This document shows positions 1 through 12,084 of a stretch of DNA of 64,000 bases, piece after piece. Within the stretch, counting starts at the first letter, position 1. Every line of letters starts with the position of its first letter. The notes beneath the pieces are model-generated. The model ran no database searches, had not been told where the DNA came from, and was given only the letters and a program-made list of their open reading frames with translations. The translations under genes and the position numbers were made by a program. The DNA lies in assembly GCF_026213295.1 (NCBI RefSeq), contig NC_079420.1, positions 9,354,182-9,418,181 on the forward strand, in the 5' to 3' direction. The stretch is from Gadus chalcogrammus (lineage: Eukaryota; Chordata; Actinopteri; Gadiformes; Gadidae).

Positions 1-1392
1 GTAAACAGGCAGAGGTAAACCAAGGGTGTGAGCATGGGGAAGGCAGTGAAGGGAAGATGAGGTGGATGCAGCTGCAGGCAGCTGGGACGCTTTCAGAGCA
101 GTCTTTGGAATTACTCCCAAATAAACAGATATTTTTCTATCTTTTAAAAACAAATGTGGGTAGAGTTGGGGATAAGGTTAGAGGATACCTGAGAGAAGAG
201 TGAATGAAGGCTTTCATCAAGTTCAAAGGTCACTAGTGGAGCAAACAAACAGCGCTGCGTCGCTACGCCCCTCGAAAATGGTGGTGCTGGCCGGGTGCTA
301 ATCCCATTTTGAACATGAATGCGCTCAGAACGCCTTGCTCTTCAACACATTCACACGCAACACTTAGTTATGTCACTTGGTTGATTTGGCAATAACTGAA
401 GCTTACAGTATAGTCAGGGAGTCAATCCATTGGGCACGCCAAATGAAATGTAAACGCAGCAGTAATCACCATTGAGAAGCGCCATTGGACGCTCATCCTG
501 CCATCCCTTAACATCGTTCCGTAGACTTCCTGTCCCCATTGAGACGGGATTGAGTAGTTGTTTAAACCTCATGCTGACGTCTTTCTCACAAGCGTTTATG
601 GACAGAAGAGGCAATCATGCAAAATAAGTTGGATTTGCGAAGCGAGCAGAATACGTCTCAGTAGACCCGGTGAAGTCGTTGAAGGATTCTATGTGACTTT
701 TGGATGGTATCACAAGCCTGAACGCATCACTGCATTCACACAGTCAAATCGTATCCTCTCACTTATAGCTCTTACCGCTAATAGCATCAAATGCCATTCT
801 CTCTCTCCCTGCCTCATCCCTGATCGAAAATAGGGTTAAGAACCAGAAAAACTCATTGTTGCTGATGTTTTCCTTTTTTTCCACTTTCAGCTCTTTCAAA
901 GTACAAGAGTCAGTCACCATAAAATACTTTGTGGGTTTTGACGCCTATTATCATCCCAGGACTGCGATGTGTCAGGTATTTGTATAATGAACAAGGGAGT
1001 TCAGCGACAGTCGAGGTGGAATTAATTCCTAGTTTGCGAGGAGGAACTCGGCGACAAATCCGTTAGGCGCTGAAGTGCATAAATGAGAACTATGTCTTTA
1101 TTTCACAAGTTTCTTTTTAACCTTGTCTCTTTTGTAATGGCAAACGGCCTCTGTGCTGAGGGATTCATTTTTAACACTTAAATTCCCATGAGCACAATAT
1201 AAGGCATAGTAAAAGTAGGCTACTCTTCAACAAAGTCTCTCACAGTCTAATACATCGAATAGGCAGTGGAGGGTTCAGCCAACAAACATGTCACTCAATG
1301 TGGATTTGAAACAACGTTGTTAATCTTTATTAAAGATTTTATAGACCTCATCTCGCAGCCGTATTGGTTATTTGGGTGGATAAACCTTCTGG
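1..1392. other. unique sequence, no gene seen
   Basis: No open frame longer than about 91 codons and no recognisable domain, splice-bounded exon or repeat family. Mixed base composition without simple repeats. I see nothing specific here. Confidence 0.5.
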
Positions 1393-1476
1393 ATCTTTGG
1401 GGAACCATGATTTCATTACCTCCCACCAAGGTTCGATTTAGAATGTATTTCCATGAGTCATGGCTTCCCCAAAGAT
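1393..1476. repeat. imperfect inverted repeat (hairpin)
   Basis: Arms 1393-1410 (ATCTTTGGGGAACCATGA) and 1458-1476 (TCATGGCTTCCCCAAAGAT) are complementary except for one inserted base, with a spacer of about 47 nt. The arm length fits a small foldback. The long loop argues against a normal microRNA precursor. It may be a remnant of a palindromic MITE. Confidence 0.6.
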
Positions 1477-4199
1477 TAACTTAATACTTTCTGGACTGAT
1501 AATAAGATTTAATGTTTGTAATTTGTTATACAGTTAATTTTGTGAAGCATACATTCTCCACATGTTCCAAAAAGGGATTTTTTGAAAATGAAAAATGTTT
1601 TATATTAAGAAATACGACAGTTTTTGTAGTATTTCTTATATTATGTCATATGCTACATTTTCCCCTCTGCATTGTTGCATATGACATATCCACTAGCTAG
1701 CCCAACACAGATCCGCACCACAGTTCTAAGCTTCACATCAAAATGTTCCTTCTCAGTGTCTATTCTACTTTCACTTTCCGTCTTTCCTTGATAATCTTGG
1801 ATTAGCACGGAATTCCTGGATGGATTCCTCGGATTTATGTTATTTTGTTATTCCAACCGCAAATCTGTAACGTTTGCAATGGTTGCCACTCTCTTGAATG
1901 GCAGTAAGCTATAATGCATTATATATATACTTATAATACAGCACAGAAATATAGCAATATATGCAGTACTTTATAGTACCATATCATAAGCAATTGTAAT
2001 GTCAGACCACATTTTTTATTACTTGTTTTGACCAATTCATACGGTCTTTCCGTCACAATGGACAACACTGCTTCTGTAAGCCTTTACTCCAGCGAGGGTG
2101 AATAGAAGACGAGCCATAGAATCTCAACCCACTGCTTCCACTCAGCACCTCCTACAGGCTTTATGGTGGGAGAAAAGCAGCATATTGGCCTGTCTAAGCA
2201 GAGATGCTGTGCAGTCTTCTCAGGCCCCATAGTGGGTTGTCACTCTGTGTCACCAGGCTCATAAAGTCAGCTTATGTTGTGCAGGTGTGCCGTAATACGC
2301 AACAGATCCATGGGGATTTACAGCAGGATTACGGCTTGTTTTGATTAAGTAAAGCAGAGGATGGCTCTGGGGGATGATATTCTGCTTTCTGCCCTTTTTG
2401 CTTACTTTCCAAGATTAGATGTTTGAGGGACTGTGACACACTACGGCAGCATGTTGCGTCTTCCTTAGGTGTGTGACTTCCTTTTGCCTTACTCTTGGCT
2501 GTCTCTCTCCCTCATAGAAAGCCTCTTACTCAATGACATTTCGCAGTTCTTCAAGACATGTACTTCGTTCTGTGTGCTAGCTAAGTAGGCCACTTAAAAC
2601 GGTCAGAGTCCTTTTAACAAAACAGATCTTTCTTTCATCTCCAGTTGCACTTACCCATCACTGGTCTGCACACGATGTCATCTCAATATTGTAGCAGAGC
2701 TAATGTTATTCTGAGGATATAGTGAACTGGAGGTCCATGTTACTTACTCAGTGCTTTTATGTAACACAGATTCATACTTGAATGTCTTTTAAAAACAGCC
2801 ATCATCCAATGTTTTTTTTAACCAGGTGAAGACCCATTGAGACAAATTATGTAACACGCAAGAAGTGAGGATGGATAACACACATTCACAAAACGACTGC
2901 ATTACTTACACCTCATTCAATCAATAAAGCTCTTACAGATCAATACAACCTCTCCATCCAAATTATTCGTCATGAAGCATCCCACCTTGTGAAGTGGCAA
3001 CAAATATGAAAATGTCTTAGGGAGCCCACCGATATTTATTTTTAGAATTATACATATTGCCGACATGGGTCTAATGAAACTCGTCGATGGTCTGACATTC
3101 AAAATTGCCCAGAAACAGATTGGCTCCCAGATGAATAGAGTAGAGTATTTATTAACACAGAATAACAATGACCATCCCCTCCTCTTTCATTGGGTCCTGC
3201 TGTTGCAGCAATGTTAGCCTGCCTGCAATCTCACGTTCACCTCATCCACGGGCCGCTATTGTTCAGGTAGCTCAGGTTGAGCGAACATAAAGAGAGAACA
3301 TATGGGAAAATCGCATCACATAACGCAATAACACAACCAACTCGGCCGCTATTAGACCCATGAAAAGAAACTATTGCCTGCCGGAGCCGAAAGCCGTCGC
3401 CATTAACGAATGACGTCCAACAATTTGTTTAGAATATAGCGAAAGCAGCAGAAGCCGACGTGATCCACACCTACACCATCACACTGCAGAAAGCAGCAGC
3501 AGCAGTAGAAGCAAGGCACCAGCTGCTCACAATGGACCTCCGCATCAAGTGCGGTACATACCAAAGCAATGTACTATAGAAACAACAGCTGTTCTGTCAA
3601 GGCCTAAACCCACTCACCCAGATCAGAACGTGTGCCGAGTGTGATAGCTCCTCTACGTGGATGGCAGCAGATCTGTGTAGATCTGTAGGTTTGCCCAGTG
3701 TGACTTGTTTGCGTTTCTCTTGGCTGAGCGCATACACTCAAATGAATACCTTTCTTTGTAACATGACCTATACGAAGAAGAATACCGTCTTTTAATTCAC
3801 TTTTTCTTTTGTATTTACACATAATGGAAACACAAACATGCATCTAGCAAGTGTAAATATAGATATTAACTATATAATATATTTTATAAGTAAGATGTCT
3901 AAGCAATAATGGACTGTTTTATTTATGTACAAACCAGAACAAGATTGCAATTCATCCCACAGGGTAGACTCCGATAGATAAACATTTATTCCGCACGTTT
4001 TTTTGCTCTGAGGCGGGAGTACTCCTCGGCTATTCCCCCATCGCTTTGTTTAAACTATGTTCACGTTATCAATTATAGGATGACCTAAATATGCGTCAAA
4101 TGTTTTTTAGGGCTCTATCTTTACAGACAATAAATCATCTCCCCCTCTCATCCGGCTTGTTGTTTTTGTCTTTATTTTTTTTGCACATTTTACACATTT
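1477..4199. other. unique AT-rich sequence, no gene seen
   Basis: No exon-like open frame. A short stretch around 2812-2838 (ACCAGGTGAAGACCCATTG) resembles a motif common in teleost dispersed repeats, but is too short to classify. Around 3440-3510 there is a small CAG-rich patch. Nothing else stands out. Confidence 0.4.
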
Positions 4200-4445
4200 T
4201 TATTAAGCATTAGGGACGTTTCCTCCTCTTCTTTATCCGCCTTTTGTTCCCCTCCTGTTTGTGTTTGCAGCCTCGTAAGCACTTGTTTATGCGGCGCGAA
4301 TCCACAGCAGTCGAAGGGAGACGTGGTCATCGTTGTGATGATGTGCGGTCCGCACGGCGCAGTGTTTACGGCCGTTAAATGCGGCGGGAATCCAAGGCGG
4401 CCAACTCAGGCGGAGGGCATTAGCCTAAATAACTGCAAACCTCAA
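4200..4445. promoter_or_regulatory. GC-rich candidate regulatory block
   Basis: A CpG-containing block in AT-rich surroundings. It carries two diverged copies of one short unit: TTTATGCGGCGCGAATCC near 4288 and TTAAATGCGGCGGGAATCC near 4375. It has no long open frame. The duplicated unit and local GC content suggest a regulatory or conserved noncoding element. This is inference from composition alone; a first exon or a decayed repeat are alternatives. Confidence 0.25.
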
Positions 4446-6588
4446 GGATGAGAACCCATTCCCGGTGCTTACAAATGGCTGCGGCTATTTCAATGAATAC
4501 AGTAAAAAAAATGAAATCAGGTCGAAATGAACCATCACGGCTTGTATTTTATCTTGCTCCTCACACTTATAGAGGAGGGCGATTTGGAGCATGGCGGTGT
4601 ACTACAAACTTACCGAATTACCTTTTACCCTTGAGCCTTGAAGACGTTAGCACTGCACACAGTCCCCACTCTAACTCTGCTAAGTCCACACGAATATAGT
4701 TTGAGAAGTTCAGTTCAGTTCAGTAAAAAGAAAATCGTTAGAATAAAAACAGCCTTTCATCTTTTTTCAGGCTGGCTATTGTTCTCGTTGAATAACAAAA
4801 ACAAATGCAGCGCAATGATTTACACCTCAATGTCACGAAAAACATAAAAACTCTGAATGATCATAGAGATTACAATATTGTCAAAGACCACCTGTTCATG
4901 CGTTTATTCTAAATTAAATCCTGTTTTCACCTTGGCATGAGTCTCTATCCTTCAGTTTGGGTCTGATGTTGAATCCAGCATTTAAAACTCCATCTCAAAA
5001 AGCATGATGTTGAATGCAGCGTTAACAAACCCTCTCATCTAACCTGTGTTTCTCCTGGAGAGGTTTTAGTGGGCCACATTAGCAATTCCTCTTTTGCTTT
5101 GAACCTCTGCTGTAATTAATTTAGAAATAATGGGGATGATGTATCAACTGCTTAGGGAGGGTCGGTCTGTCTCCGCCACAATAGCTTACCCAAAGGATTC
5201 TGCTGACCGCAGGTTTTTAAATGTGGTCTCGCTGTGGTGTGTTGTTTCCAAAAGCACCGCATCCATAACCGTGCAGCATGTTCAAAAATAAAAACTCTTG
5301 CCTGTACGGGAAGACAAATATAGTGAGAGTTTTTATAGTTTTTAATCGACTGACAAGAACAATGCTGGGCTATACTCCATTATTACTTTAATACTACCCA
5401 ATTACTCCAATCAGTAGCTTACACTTCAACTCCATTGTATTCTCATATGGAATAGTACTAATCAAAAGCGAAGCTCCTCTTTTAAAAGCTAAATATAAAT
5501 AAGTTTTATCTGCGATTTAATTGGATGAAAAAAAAAAGGGATTACACTTAAGTGAACTCCAGTTTGGCCTTTTGAGTGCGGGAAATAGATGCAGATTAGC
5601 TGAGTGACAGCCATTGTTGGATAGAAAGTGAGTAGGAAAGATTTTCACAGAAGGTTACATTATTTTTCCCCTGCATCTCCTGCAAATCCCTTCAAAGACG
5701 TTCAGCCCTTTGTCCACTGCTCTGTTTGTAAAATATCCTTACAAATGAAACCCTGATTATTCAAATGATTATGGAAAATCTGACTCTTCCAAAAATCTAT
5801 CTACTACCGGAAAAAATGGCGACAATTTCTACCGAATCAGAGCAAAAACACATTTTGAATAAAATTACACAAAATAGGCATCCAATTTGTAGACTTCTTT
5901 TTGGTTGCAAAAAGTAGATTTATATTGGTTGTTAGAAAACAAGACCTTACATGTACTATTATTAGTAGTGCTGCACTGTTATACAAACCCATTTTGATCT
6001 CGATCAAGTATTCTACTATGATTCATGAACGGCCATGCTTTTAGTCCAAAAAACTTCATTAGGGGTTGCTCTTCATGAATATTCAGTGTTTAATCCCTAA
6101 TAGTCCCAGAACGTGGAAAAAAAGGGTTACGCCCACTCCACGCCCACTTCCGCAGACCTTGTACCCTGTAAATGTACACTATGAGCTACAAATCAACCAT
6201 TATCTACGTAGTCATTAGCATGTCCGCCATCACCGCGGTTAAACACGTTTTCCATCAGCCATGATCTCCTTCCCCTTTCATCCTCATTTCACTTCTCAGA
6301 TTCATAATTCACCGGGCCAGGGGATGGGTTGGGGGTGCACCAATACGATGTGAGATAGAGCCCCCCAAATCAGGAGCATGAGGGGGGTCTCCAGCAGGGT
6401 TCGAGTCAGGTGGGAGCCAGTGGGAGCTGAGCTCCCATAGAGAGAGGTCTGACTCCCATGAAAGCAGCAAACTCAAATATCTGTGGCGGTCTCTGAAAAT
6501 ACAGCAGCATAATATTGTAATTACAAATAAAGCTGTTTTCCCTTCCACATACAGAGTAATATTAACGTTAAGTAAGGGATGATAGAAC
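4446..6588. other. unique sequence, no gene seen
   Basis: No convincing coding frame. A short (TTCAG)n run lies near 4707-4725. The stretch 5080-5290 is low in repeats and contains TAATTAATTT, a homeodomain-type core, so it could be regulatory, but only cross-species conservation could show it. 6300-6550 has weak repeat character. Confidence 0.35.
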
Positions 6589-6712
6589 GCCGGTCATTTT
6601 CGGGAAAATAAGCCCAGACAGGGCGAACCGGACAACCGACGCGAAACGGGGGTGTCTTGCTTCGACCTGAAGGGGTTTATTTTCGATAATGAGTGGCTAC
6701 TTGCCAAACGAA
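6589..6712. repeat. foldback repeat with about 35-bp imperfect arms
   Basis: The left arm, about 6589-6630, reads GCCGGTCATTTTCGGGAAAA then TAAGCCC and a GGGCGAA end. The right arm, about 6665-6708, is its inverted copy with several mismatches (TTTATTTTCGATAATGAGTG). A GC-rich loop with CGACGCGAAACG lies between them. This arrangement is typical of a dispersed foldback or MITE-like repeat of fish genomes. No target-site duplication is evident. Confidence 0.55.
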
Positions 6713-6904
6713 AAAATAACTTCACAAGGTATCTTTTTACAATTTATTGTTACCATTCGTAGTGTTGATCAGCAGAGAAATAGTTGGCCAAAGACGTTGA
6801 CGTTGCTTAGCAACCGAAGACGCTGGCGTTGTTGGGAAGGCCCATGCAAGTGAACGGAGCGTTCCACGGCATTGAGAAGAGCCGTGTCATAATAGCCTAC
6901 ATTG

Positions 6905-7190
6905 ACTCTCTATATTCCCCCCCCTCCGTCTCCGTCAACAACTAAGCGCAAGGTCTCCCCCCCCCCCTGTCAACAACTGTTCCCAAGGCCGGTACGGTCT
7001 CCCCCCCGAACAACTTTATGAGCCCCCCACAGAGATGGAATCATAACTCGAAACTTGGTCTCAAGTCAGTGCTGCTGGGAGATCTGGGCCACATGGTACT
7101 GTACCTAACTCAATCCCGGCTCCATATGGCGAGCGGTGAGGCGGAACAGCACAGCCCTATAGTCCTATACACCCCCCCCCCCACCCCAAC
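6905..7190. repeat. C-run-rich stretch
   Basis: Several uninterrupted C tracts (around 6918, 6956-6968, 7001 and 7171-7181) with CA- and CC-rich spacers. The minus strand has runs of G long enough to form G-quadruplexes. No coding frame is credible here. Confidence 0.5.
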
Positions 7191-7489
7191 CCCCACATCA
7201 GCTGACAGGCTGACCGCCGGCCGATGAGAGACCGCCCACGTCAAAAGTCTGCCTCCCTTTGCGTTCTATTCATATCGGAGAGCGAGAGTGGAGAGAAAAA
7301 AAGAGAGAAAACAACCTAATTTGTCAGCTGAAATAGAAAAATAAAAAAAAACGTTGACGGAGTACAACACAATCGGGTCTCTTTGAGGTGGACACACCGA
7401 TTTGTATTCCGGACCCCCTGCCGTGTGCCCCCCCCGCCAGCCGCTGGCCGCAAAGGACAAGATGAGTAAGGAGGGAGGAGAGGGACTGA

Positions 7490-8160
7490 GGGAGCGTCTT
7501 CGGGAAGGAGAGATAGATGGAGTGTCAGGGAAAGGGAGCGGGAGCGAGAGGAAGTGAGAGAGGGCGAGAGTGAAGGGCTGAAAGTAACGCGAGGCAGCAG
7601 CTTTCCGCGAGGGAGCGGGTATTTATTTGAGCCGCGGTGACGCAGGCGGTGTTGTGCTCCGCTCTGTCACTCACACATACGCTGCCAGGGGTGGCGGTGT
7701 GTCACAAGGTGGACCTCGCGATGGGGGACGAAGAACAGACGTCACCGCCCCTACCTGCTCCCCCAACACCCCCAGCCCCCGCCCCAGCGCACGTCTGCAG
7801 CGAGTGTCTCCGCCGTTCTTCGGACTACTGATCGAATAATCACACTCCCCGCACAAAGAAATGTTTATCTTTTTGCGCACGGCTTCCAGCGAGCCAATAC
7901 TTTTCTCTCGCTGCTCTGTGTGATCACATCCTGTCATTACTGCTCCCCCCTCTCTCTGCAGCGTCTCCGTTTGGAAGGGGACTCGGTGCCAAGGGAGGGT
8001 GTGATTCGAATGAGAATCTGGTCGGGCGGTCGGTCCGTCCACAGGTTGGTCATCAGATCTGTGGTGGTCCGGAACCATGGTGGTCTTCTCCCCCTTCCCC
8101 CAGCTCTCTGACTCTGGTTTGGACGCGGCGCTCCGCCGGGGGTCCCCAGGGGTCGCTGCC
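7490..8160 (+). promoter_or_regulatory. CpG-rich candidate promoter and 5' leader
   Basis: This is the densest CpG stretch of the window, following a GA-rich shoulder at 7460-7610. A TATA-like GGTATTTATTTG lies at about 7618, followed by GC-rich leader-like sequence. A small open frame at 7721-7831 (start MGDEEQTSPP, then a proline-alanine run) could be an upstream ORF. Opposite-strand frames of up to 135 codons are best read as a by-product of low stop density in GC-rich DNA. Together with the splice donor at 8532 this fits the start of a + strand gene. No gene identity can be given. Confidence 0.35.
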
Positions 8161-8507
8161 CCCCACTGCTCTGGAAACTAATGATCAGCCGGTGGGCTGT
8201 TTTGTTGGCGAGCACAACAGAGGAAGAGCGCAAGTAGGGGCTTGGTTTGTTTTTCTCTGGACTTTACTGAGACAAGAAAACCCTTCTCTTCGAATGCTGA
8301 TGTTTTTTTCCGTATATATTTATTCCTTCTCTTTTTGATTTGTCTTTGAACTGTGTGCATCTGATATCGATAAGCACCAGACACTATTCATTGAACACAC
8401 AGTTGCAATTAGAGAAGTAGGACATTTTGGATCCTGACCAAGATCCACGTGCAGCATTTGAGCTCCTCCGGTGTTTCTCGTGTGAGACTTTCTCATTTAC
8501 CAGGAAT

Positions 8508-8531
8508 ATGATTGTGAAAGACCCTGAAAAG
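8508..8531 (+). CDS. possible first coding exon fragment (unidentified)
   Basis: ATG at 8508-8510 opens eight codons reading MIVKDPEK. They are followed directly by GTAAGG at 8532, a near-perfect splice donor, leaving phase 0. The same frame is open upstream back to a TAG at 8418-8420, so the ATG is the first usable start in it. The preceding 300 nt read like a leader and sit downstream of the CpG-rich block. After the donor the sequence turns AT-rich and intron-like. I do not recognise the protein from eight residues and I did not find exon 2 in the window. It may be a leader exon of a long-intron developmental gene, or chance. Transcript data would settle it. Confidence 0.25.
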
Positions 8532-8704
8532 GTAAGGTTTCTTTTTCCAATATGAAGAAAGCTAGTTTGCCCCATCTTCCCCATTATATTATTTGATATG
8601 ATCACCAATTTGCAACCAGCACAAGAGTTGTGTATTTCAACAATGCCCAGTGCATATGTTTTGCTAAACGGACAACACACCTACACAATAATCATGCATA
8701 GCAT

Positions 8705-8756
8705 CTTTGAATTATCCCCATCAACAATGTAGAGTGTTGATGGGGATAATTCAGAC
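8705..8756. repeat. perfect 18-bp stem hairpin with 8-nt loop
   Basis: Arms 8709-8726 (GAATTATCCCCATCAACA) and 8735-8752 are exact reverse complements around the loop ATGTAGAG. With one G-U pair the stem extends by three pairs at its base. It lies just inside the putative intron after the 8532 donor. Perfect complementarity implies recent origin, selection or gene conversion. It is short for a microRNA precursor. Confidence 0.8.
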
Positions 8757-9075
8757 GTGTTTCTGAAGAAACTTCAGCCAGGTTAATAATCAAATGGACT
8801 GCTAGGTGCCGGTATTGACTCCTATTCTCCTGCTGTGGTGGATCTGCATTGTGCCATCACTGTTGACAGGCATGCAGTGGTACTGATCTCTGGAGCCATG
8901 CCGCAATCCTCTGTTGAATCAAAGTACTGCTGTTTTGATCGATGCCCTACAATGACCCTGACCCTGGCGTTCCCTGGAGCAGGGTGCTTCTGATGTGCGG
9001 TGGTTGGGGAGAGAGGGGGCGGGACTTCTGAAGGGAGGTATATCCTTTTCCGTCGGACATGATCACATCATTCGT

Positions 9076-9324
9076 CAATGGTAAATGGACCGCATTTCTA
9101 ACCAGCGACCATTCAAAGAGCTTTACAATATTGCCTAACAGTCATCCATTCATGCACACATTCACACACCGACGGCGGAGTCAGCCATGCAAGGCGAGGA
9201 GCAGTTAGGGTGAGGTGTCTTGCTCAGGGACCCCTCAACACTGAGCTAGAAGGAGCCGGGGATTGAACTAGCAACTTTCTGGTTACCAGCAAACCCGCTC
9301 TACCTCCTGAGCCACGGGTCGGCA
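9076..9324 (-). mobile_element. tRNA-derived SINE, copy A
   Basis: On the minus strand the 5' head resembles a tRNA, with an A-box-like GGCTCAGGAGGTAGAGCG and a B-box-like GTTGCTAGTTCAATCCCC. Next come the SINE body (CCCTGAGCAAGACACCTCAC; CCGTCGGTGTGTGAATG) and a tail reading TTGTAAAGCTCTTTG and ending GGTCCATTTACCA. A perfect 7-bp target-site duplication CATTCGT flanks it at 9069-9075 and 9325-9331. It shares its body with the copies at 14,009 and 59,831. Confidence 0.9.
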
Positions 9325-9331
9325 CATTCGT

Positions 9332-10967
9332 AGATCAACGTCAACACGATTCTTTTAATTTTTTTAAATAATCGTTTCTTTAAAAAAAAAAATCTTCTTC
9401 CCTTCATATTCTTCTTGCTCCAGGGACTCTTAACCGACATTAACGCAAGGGATCAGGAACTGTGATCCGGTACTAGGACAGACCAGAGCTGACCGGATGG
9501 GTCCGATTTGAATTGTCCGTAAAAACATTTTTTGTAAATCTTTTGTAAGTCGTGCATCACAAAGCATCGACGGACACACTCACACTGTGTGTTCCGACTA
9601 TAGCCAGCTCCCTTCCCGCCGCTCGATGGAGGGAGGAGGAGAGAGGGAGGAGAGAAGTGGGAGGCTGGGGCTGCGCATGGTAACATGGTCGTCGTAATCA
9701 ACTCTACATTTTCACATCCTGAGTGATACGGAGAGACTCCCACAATCAGATCAAACGGCCGCTCGTGTGCCAGTGTGTAATCAGAGCCTCTGAGAGGGGG
9801 CGGGTGAGTCCTCTTACCCCCGGGAATGCAGGTGATGCTGCTGTTGAACCCTCGGTGATGCTTGTGGTTCTCCAAGAACAGAGGTGATGATGACAGGGTG
9901 CTAATTGCGCGCAGATTAAGACACTTTGAGAAGCGTGACACATGCCATGAACAACGTTTTGTTATTGAAATGTTTTCTCGCGTTTGTACATTTTGTCAAA
10001 TGCTAGATTTCAGCGTGAGTACCTGACTGAAACAGGTCTATAATATTTATTCTAACTTGGATGTTATTCTAGCCACCACTTAAGGGTGCCAATGAAAACA
10101 GTATAGATGATATATATTACCTCTCTTAAATATTTTCATTTTAAAGGGACTCGGTTAAACTGAGTCTTTTATTAGTACAGTAATAAAAATAGTTACAGTA
10201 ATAGTCATAGTAATTTGTTTCTTCATACGCCAGTGTTAAACGATACATAATGGGAAACTTAAACGCCTAGGGCCTGATTGTCGTCGCTCATGTTCACGAC
10301 GTGAAAAAATCAAGTGCAAATGCGAACAAATTATAAATATACCTTCTCTGCACAAAGGGCCCATGACGACGACCCGAGTGGAGGAAAGTTAAAGAGAGCG
10401 AGACTCAAACCCTCCACCACATCCAGGGCCCTCACTTTGTAAACAGCTAGGAGGCACGACGCTGCATAGCGCTCCTTAAAGTGGAAACATGTCAGCGTTA
10501 TAAATGGCGCCACGGCAGGCGTACACCCAGCAGATCAATTATACTAAATGCATCGCTGCATCTTGACACTCTGTTCCTGAATATCAATCCATACCATTAC
10601 TTAATAAACTACAACACCGCCCCCCCGTCCCCCCGTCCCCCCAGAAATAGAACAAAGGAAGCAGAAAGTAAAAGTATACCGTTGCATAACAGAAGTGTTT
10701 ATTTTCTCTTGACTAGCACCTCAGGCGGGGCTTAAGCCGCCGAAGGGGAGATGAAGGTGGCAGTGCGGTGGAAGCTGTGGATTGTCAGCCCTTCTTTAGA
10801 AGCCTAATGCGCCACAAACCCCTCGTTGCAAACCTTCGTTTCAGAAGTGGAGCATGCGGGCCATATATATTATTGAACAAGGAAAACAGTCAGAGCGGCA
10901 TTCCAAACCCCACATCGGGAACGGTAGCCCACTGTCGGAACCCAGGAGTCAGCCAGCCTTAAGCTTT
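9332..10967. other. no gene seen
   Basis: A minus-strand frame of 162 codons at 9453-9941 has no recognisable domain and no exon signals that I trust. A purine-rich patch lies at 9627-9665. C-runs occur at 10,618-10,642. Otherwise unique sequence. Confidence 0.4.
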
Positions 10968-11290
10968 ACAGTACATTTACATTTACACATTATGGGCAAT
11001 GACAATTTTGTCCAAAGGGACTTACAATAAGTACATTTGTCAGAAGAAGTTGAAACAACAATATATCGCTGTCGTTTCAGTAAGGATGTTCATGGAACCA
11101 AGTACAAAGTGCTAACAATTGTTAGGTTAACCAATTCCCATTATACAACAATGATAGCTGAGTGTAAGATGCTACACAGTGCTAAGTACTATAACTAAGT
11201 GCTAAGTGCGTACGTTAAATGCCAGCATACAATAAGAAGGAGGGGTGGGAGGGGGAGCTATGCAGAGTCTGTTTCTTGCAGTCTGTATAA
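10968..11290 (-). mobile_element. L2-like LINE 3' end, 5'-truncated
   Basis: Read on the minus strand this is the same 3' UTR as at 29,271-29,680. Both share a CTTATTGTATG block, the ACTTAGTTATAGTACTTAG block, GGTTAACCTA and the terminal TTGTAAGTCC(C)TTTGG...AAATGTAAATGT tail. It lacks any open reading frame. The truncated 5' end near 11,290 is typical of incomplete target-primed reverse transcription. Confidence 0.75.
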
Positions 11291-12084
11291 TACAGTCGGA
11301 AGGTGCAATTGAGAATCTATACCGCAGGTCTAATAGACGCCCGGCCAAAGTTATATTCTAGTCTGTCCATTCAAATCAAACTGTAAACTCGGCCGCAAGT
11401 GCTGCGGATAATACACCACACATTCGATAGATGGTATAGATACCGGTTACAGCCCCCACCACACGTTGAATCGAGCTCCGCTGTGTTTCTTCTCTTTTGA
11501 TTTGGCGTCTTGCCATGGCCTGTTCATTACCAGTGAGAAAGTGTCATTGTTTGTGGAATGGAAATGTATGCATCGCAGGTCTGGAGGGGATAACACCGTC
11601 CATCGTGCTGCCAGCTGAACGCAGAGCCGCCACTTCAGCTGAGAGATACACCCGTTAGGGCTCGCCTTACTGTCGGGGGGGGTCACCACCATTTCTGTTG
11701 ACATCCCCGGGAATAGATGTTTGCTGCGTGCATGTCGTCCACAAGACGCCTACGAACACACAGACATCCAGGGACAGAAAGGGACCGGCAAGGGGGAGAG
11801 CAGCAGGGACGGATGACCTTTTCATTCTCTTTTTTCCCCTCTTTGACTTGCTGATGACGGACCTTTTGGCCAACTTGGCAGTGTGTTGTTTGGACCGACT
11901 TCAGAGAGAACCGGGGAACTTTTAACTGGATGGCCCTGTTGAATTGCCCTGCTACCGCGCTGGCCAAAGGAGAATGAGAATGTTTTTATGCGGGCGATGT
12001 GTTGCTGTGAGGACAGCAGGTCTTGTTTATATTGCCCTGCGGTTGCCATACTGACTAACTGAGTAAACAGAGATCTGTTTTTGA
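11291..12084. other. no gene seen
   Basis: Overlapping short frames on both strands at 11,660-12,050 cover the same DNA and have no family resemblance. I take them as chance. No repeats recognised. Confidence 0.4.

Noticed and set aside
2880..3540. Possible LTR on the minus strand
   Set aside because: An AATAAA-like site is present, but no TG...CA ends or target duplication could be found.
7671..8078. 135-codon minus-strand frame in the CpG-rich block
   Set aside because: Low stop density in GC-rich DNA explains it; the + strand signals there are better supported.
9250..9326. tRNA-like A and B boxes
   Set aside because: Not a tRNA gene: the boxes belong to the head of a SINE with body, tail and target duplication.
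9453..9941. 162-codon minus-strand frame
   Set aside because: Unrecognised, no start context or splice signals, and other frames overlap it.
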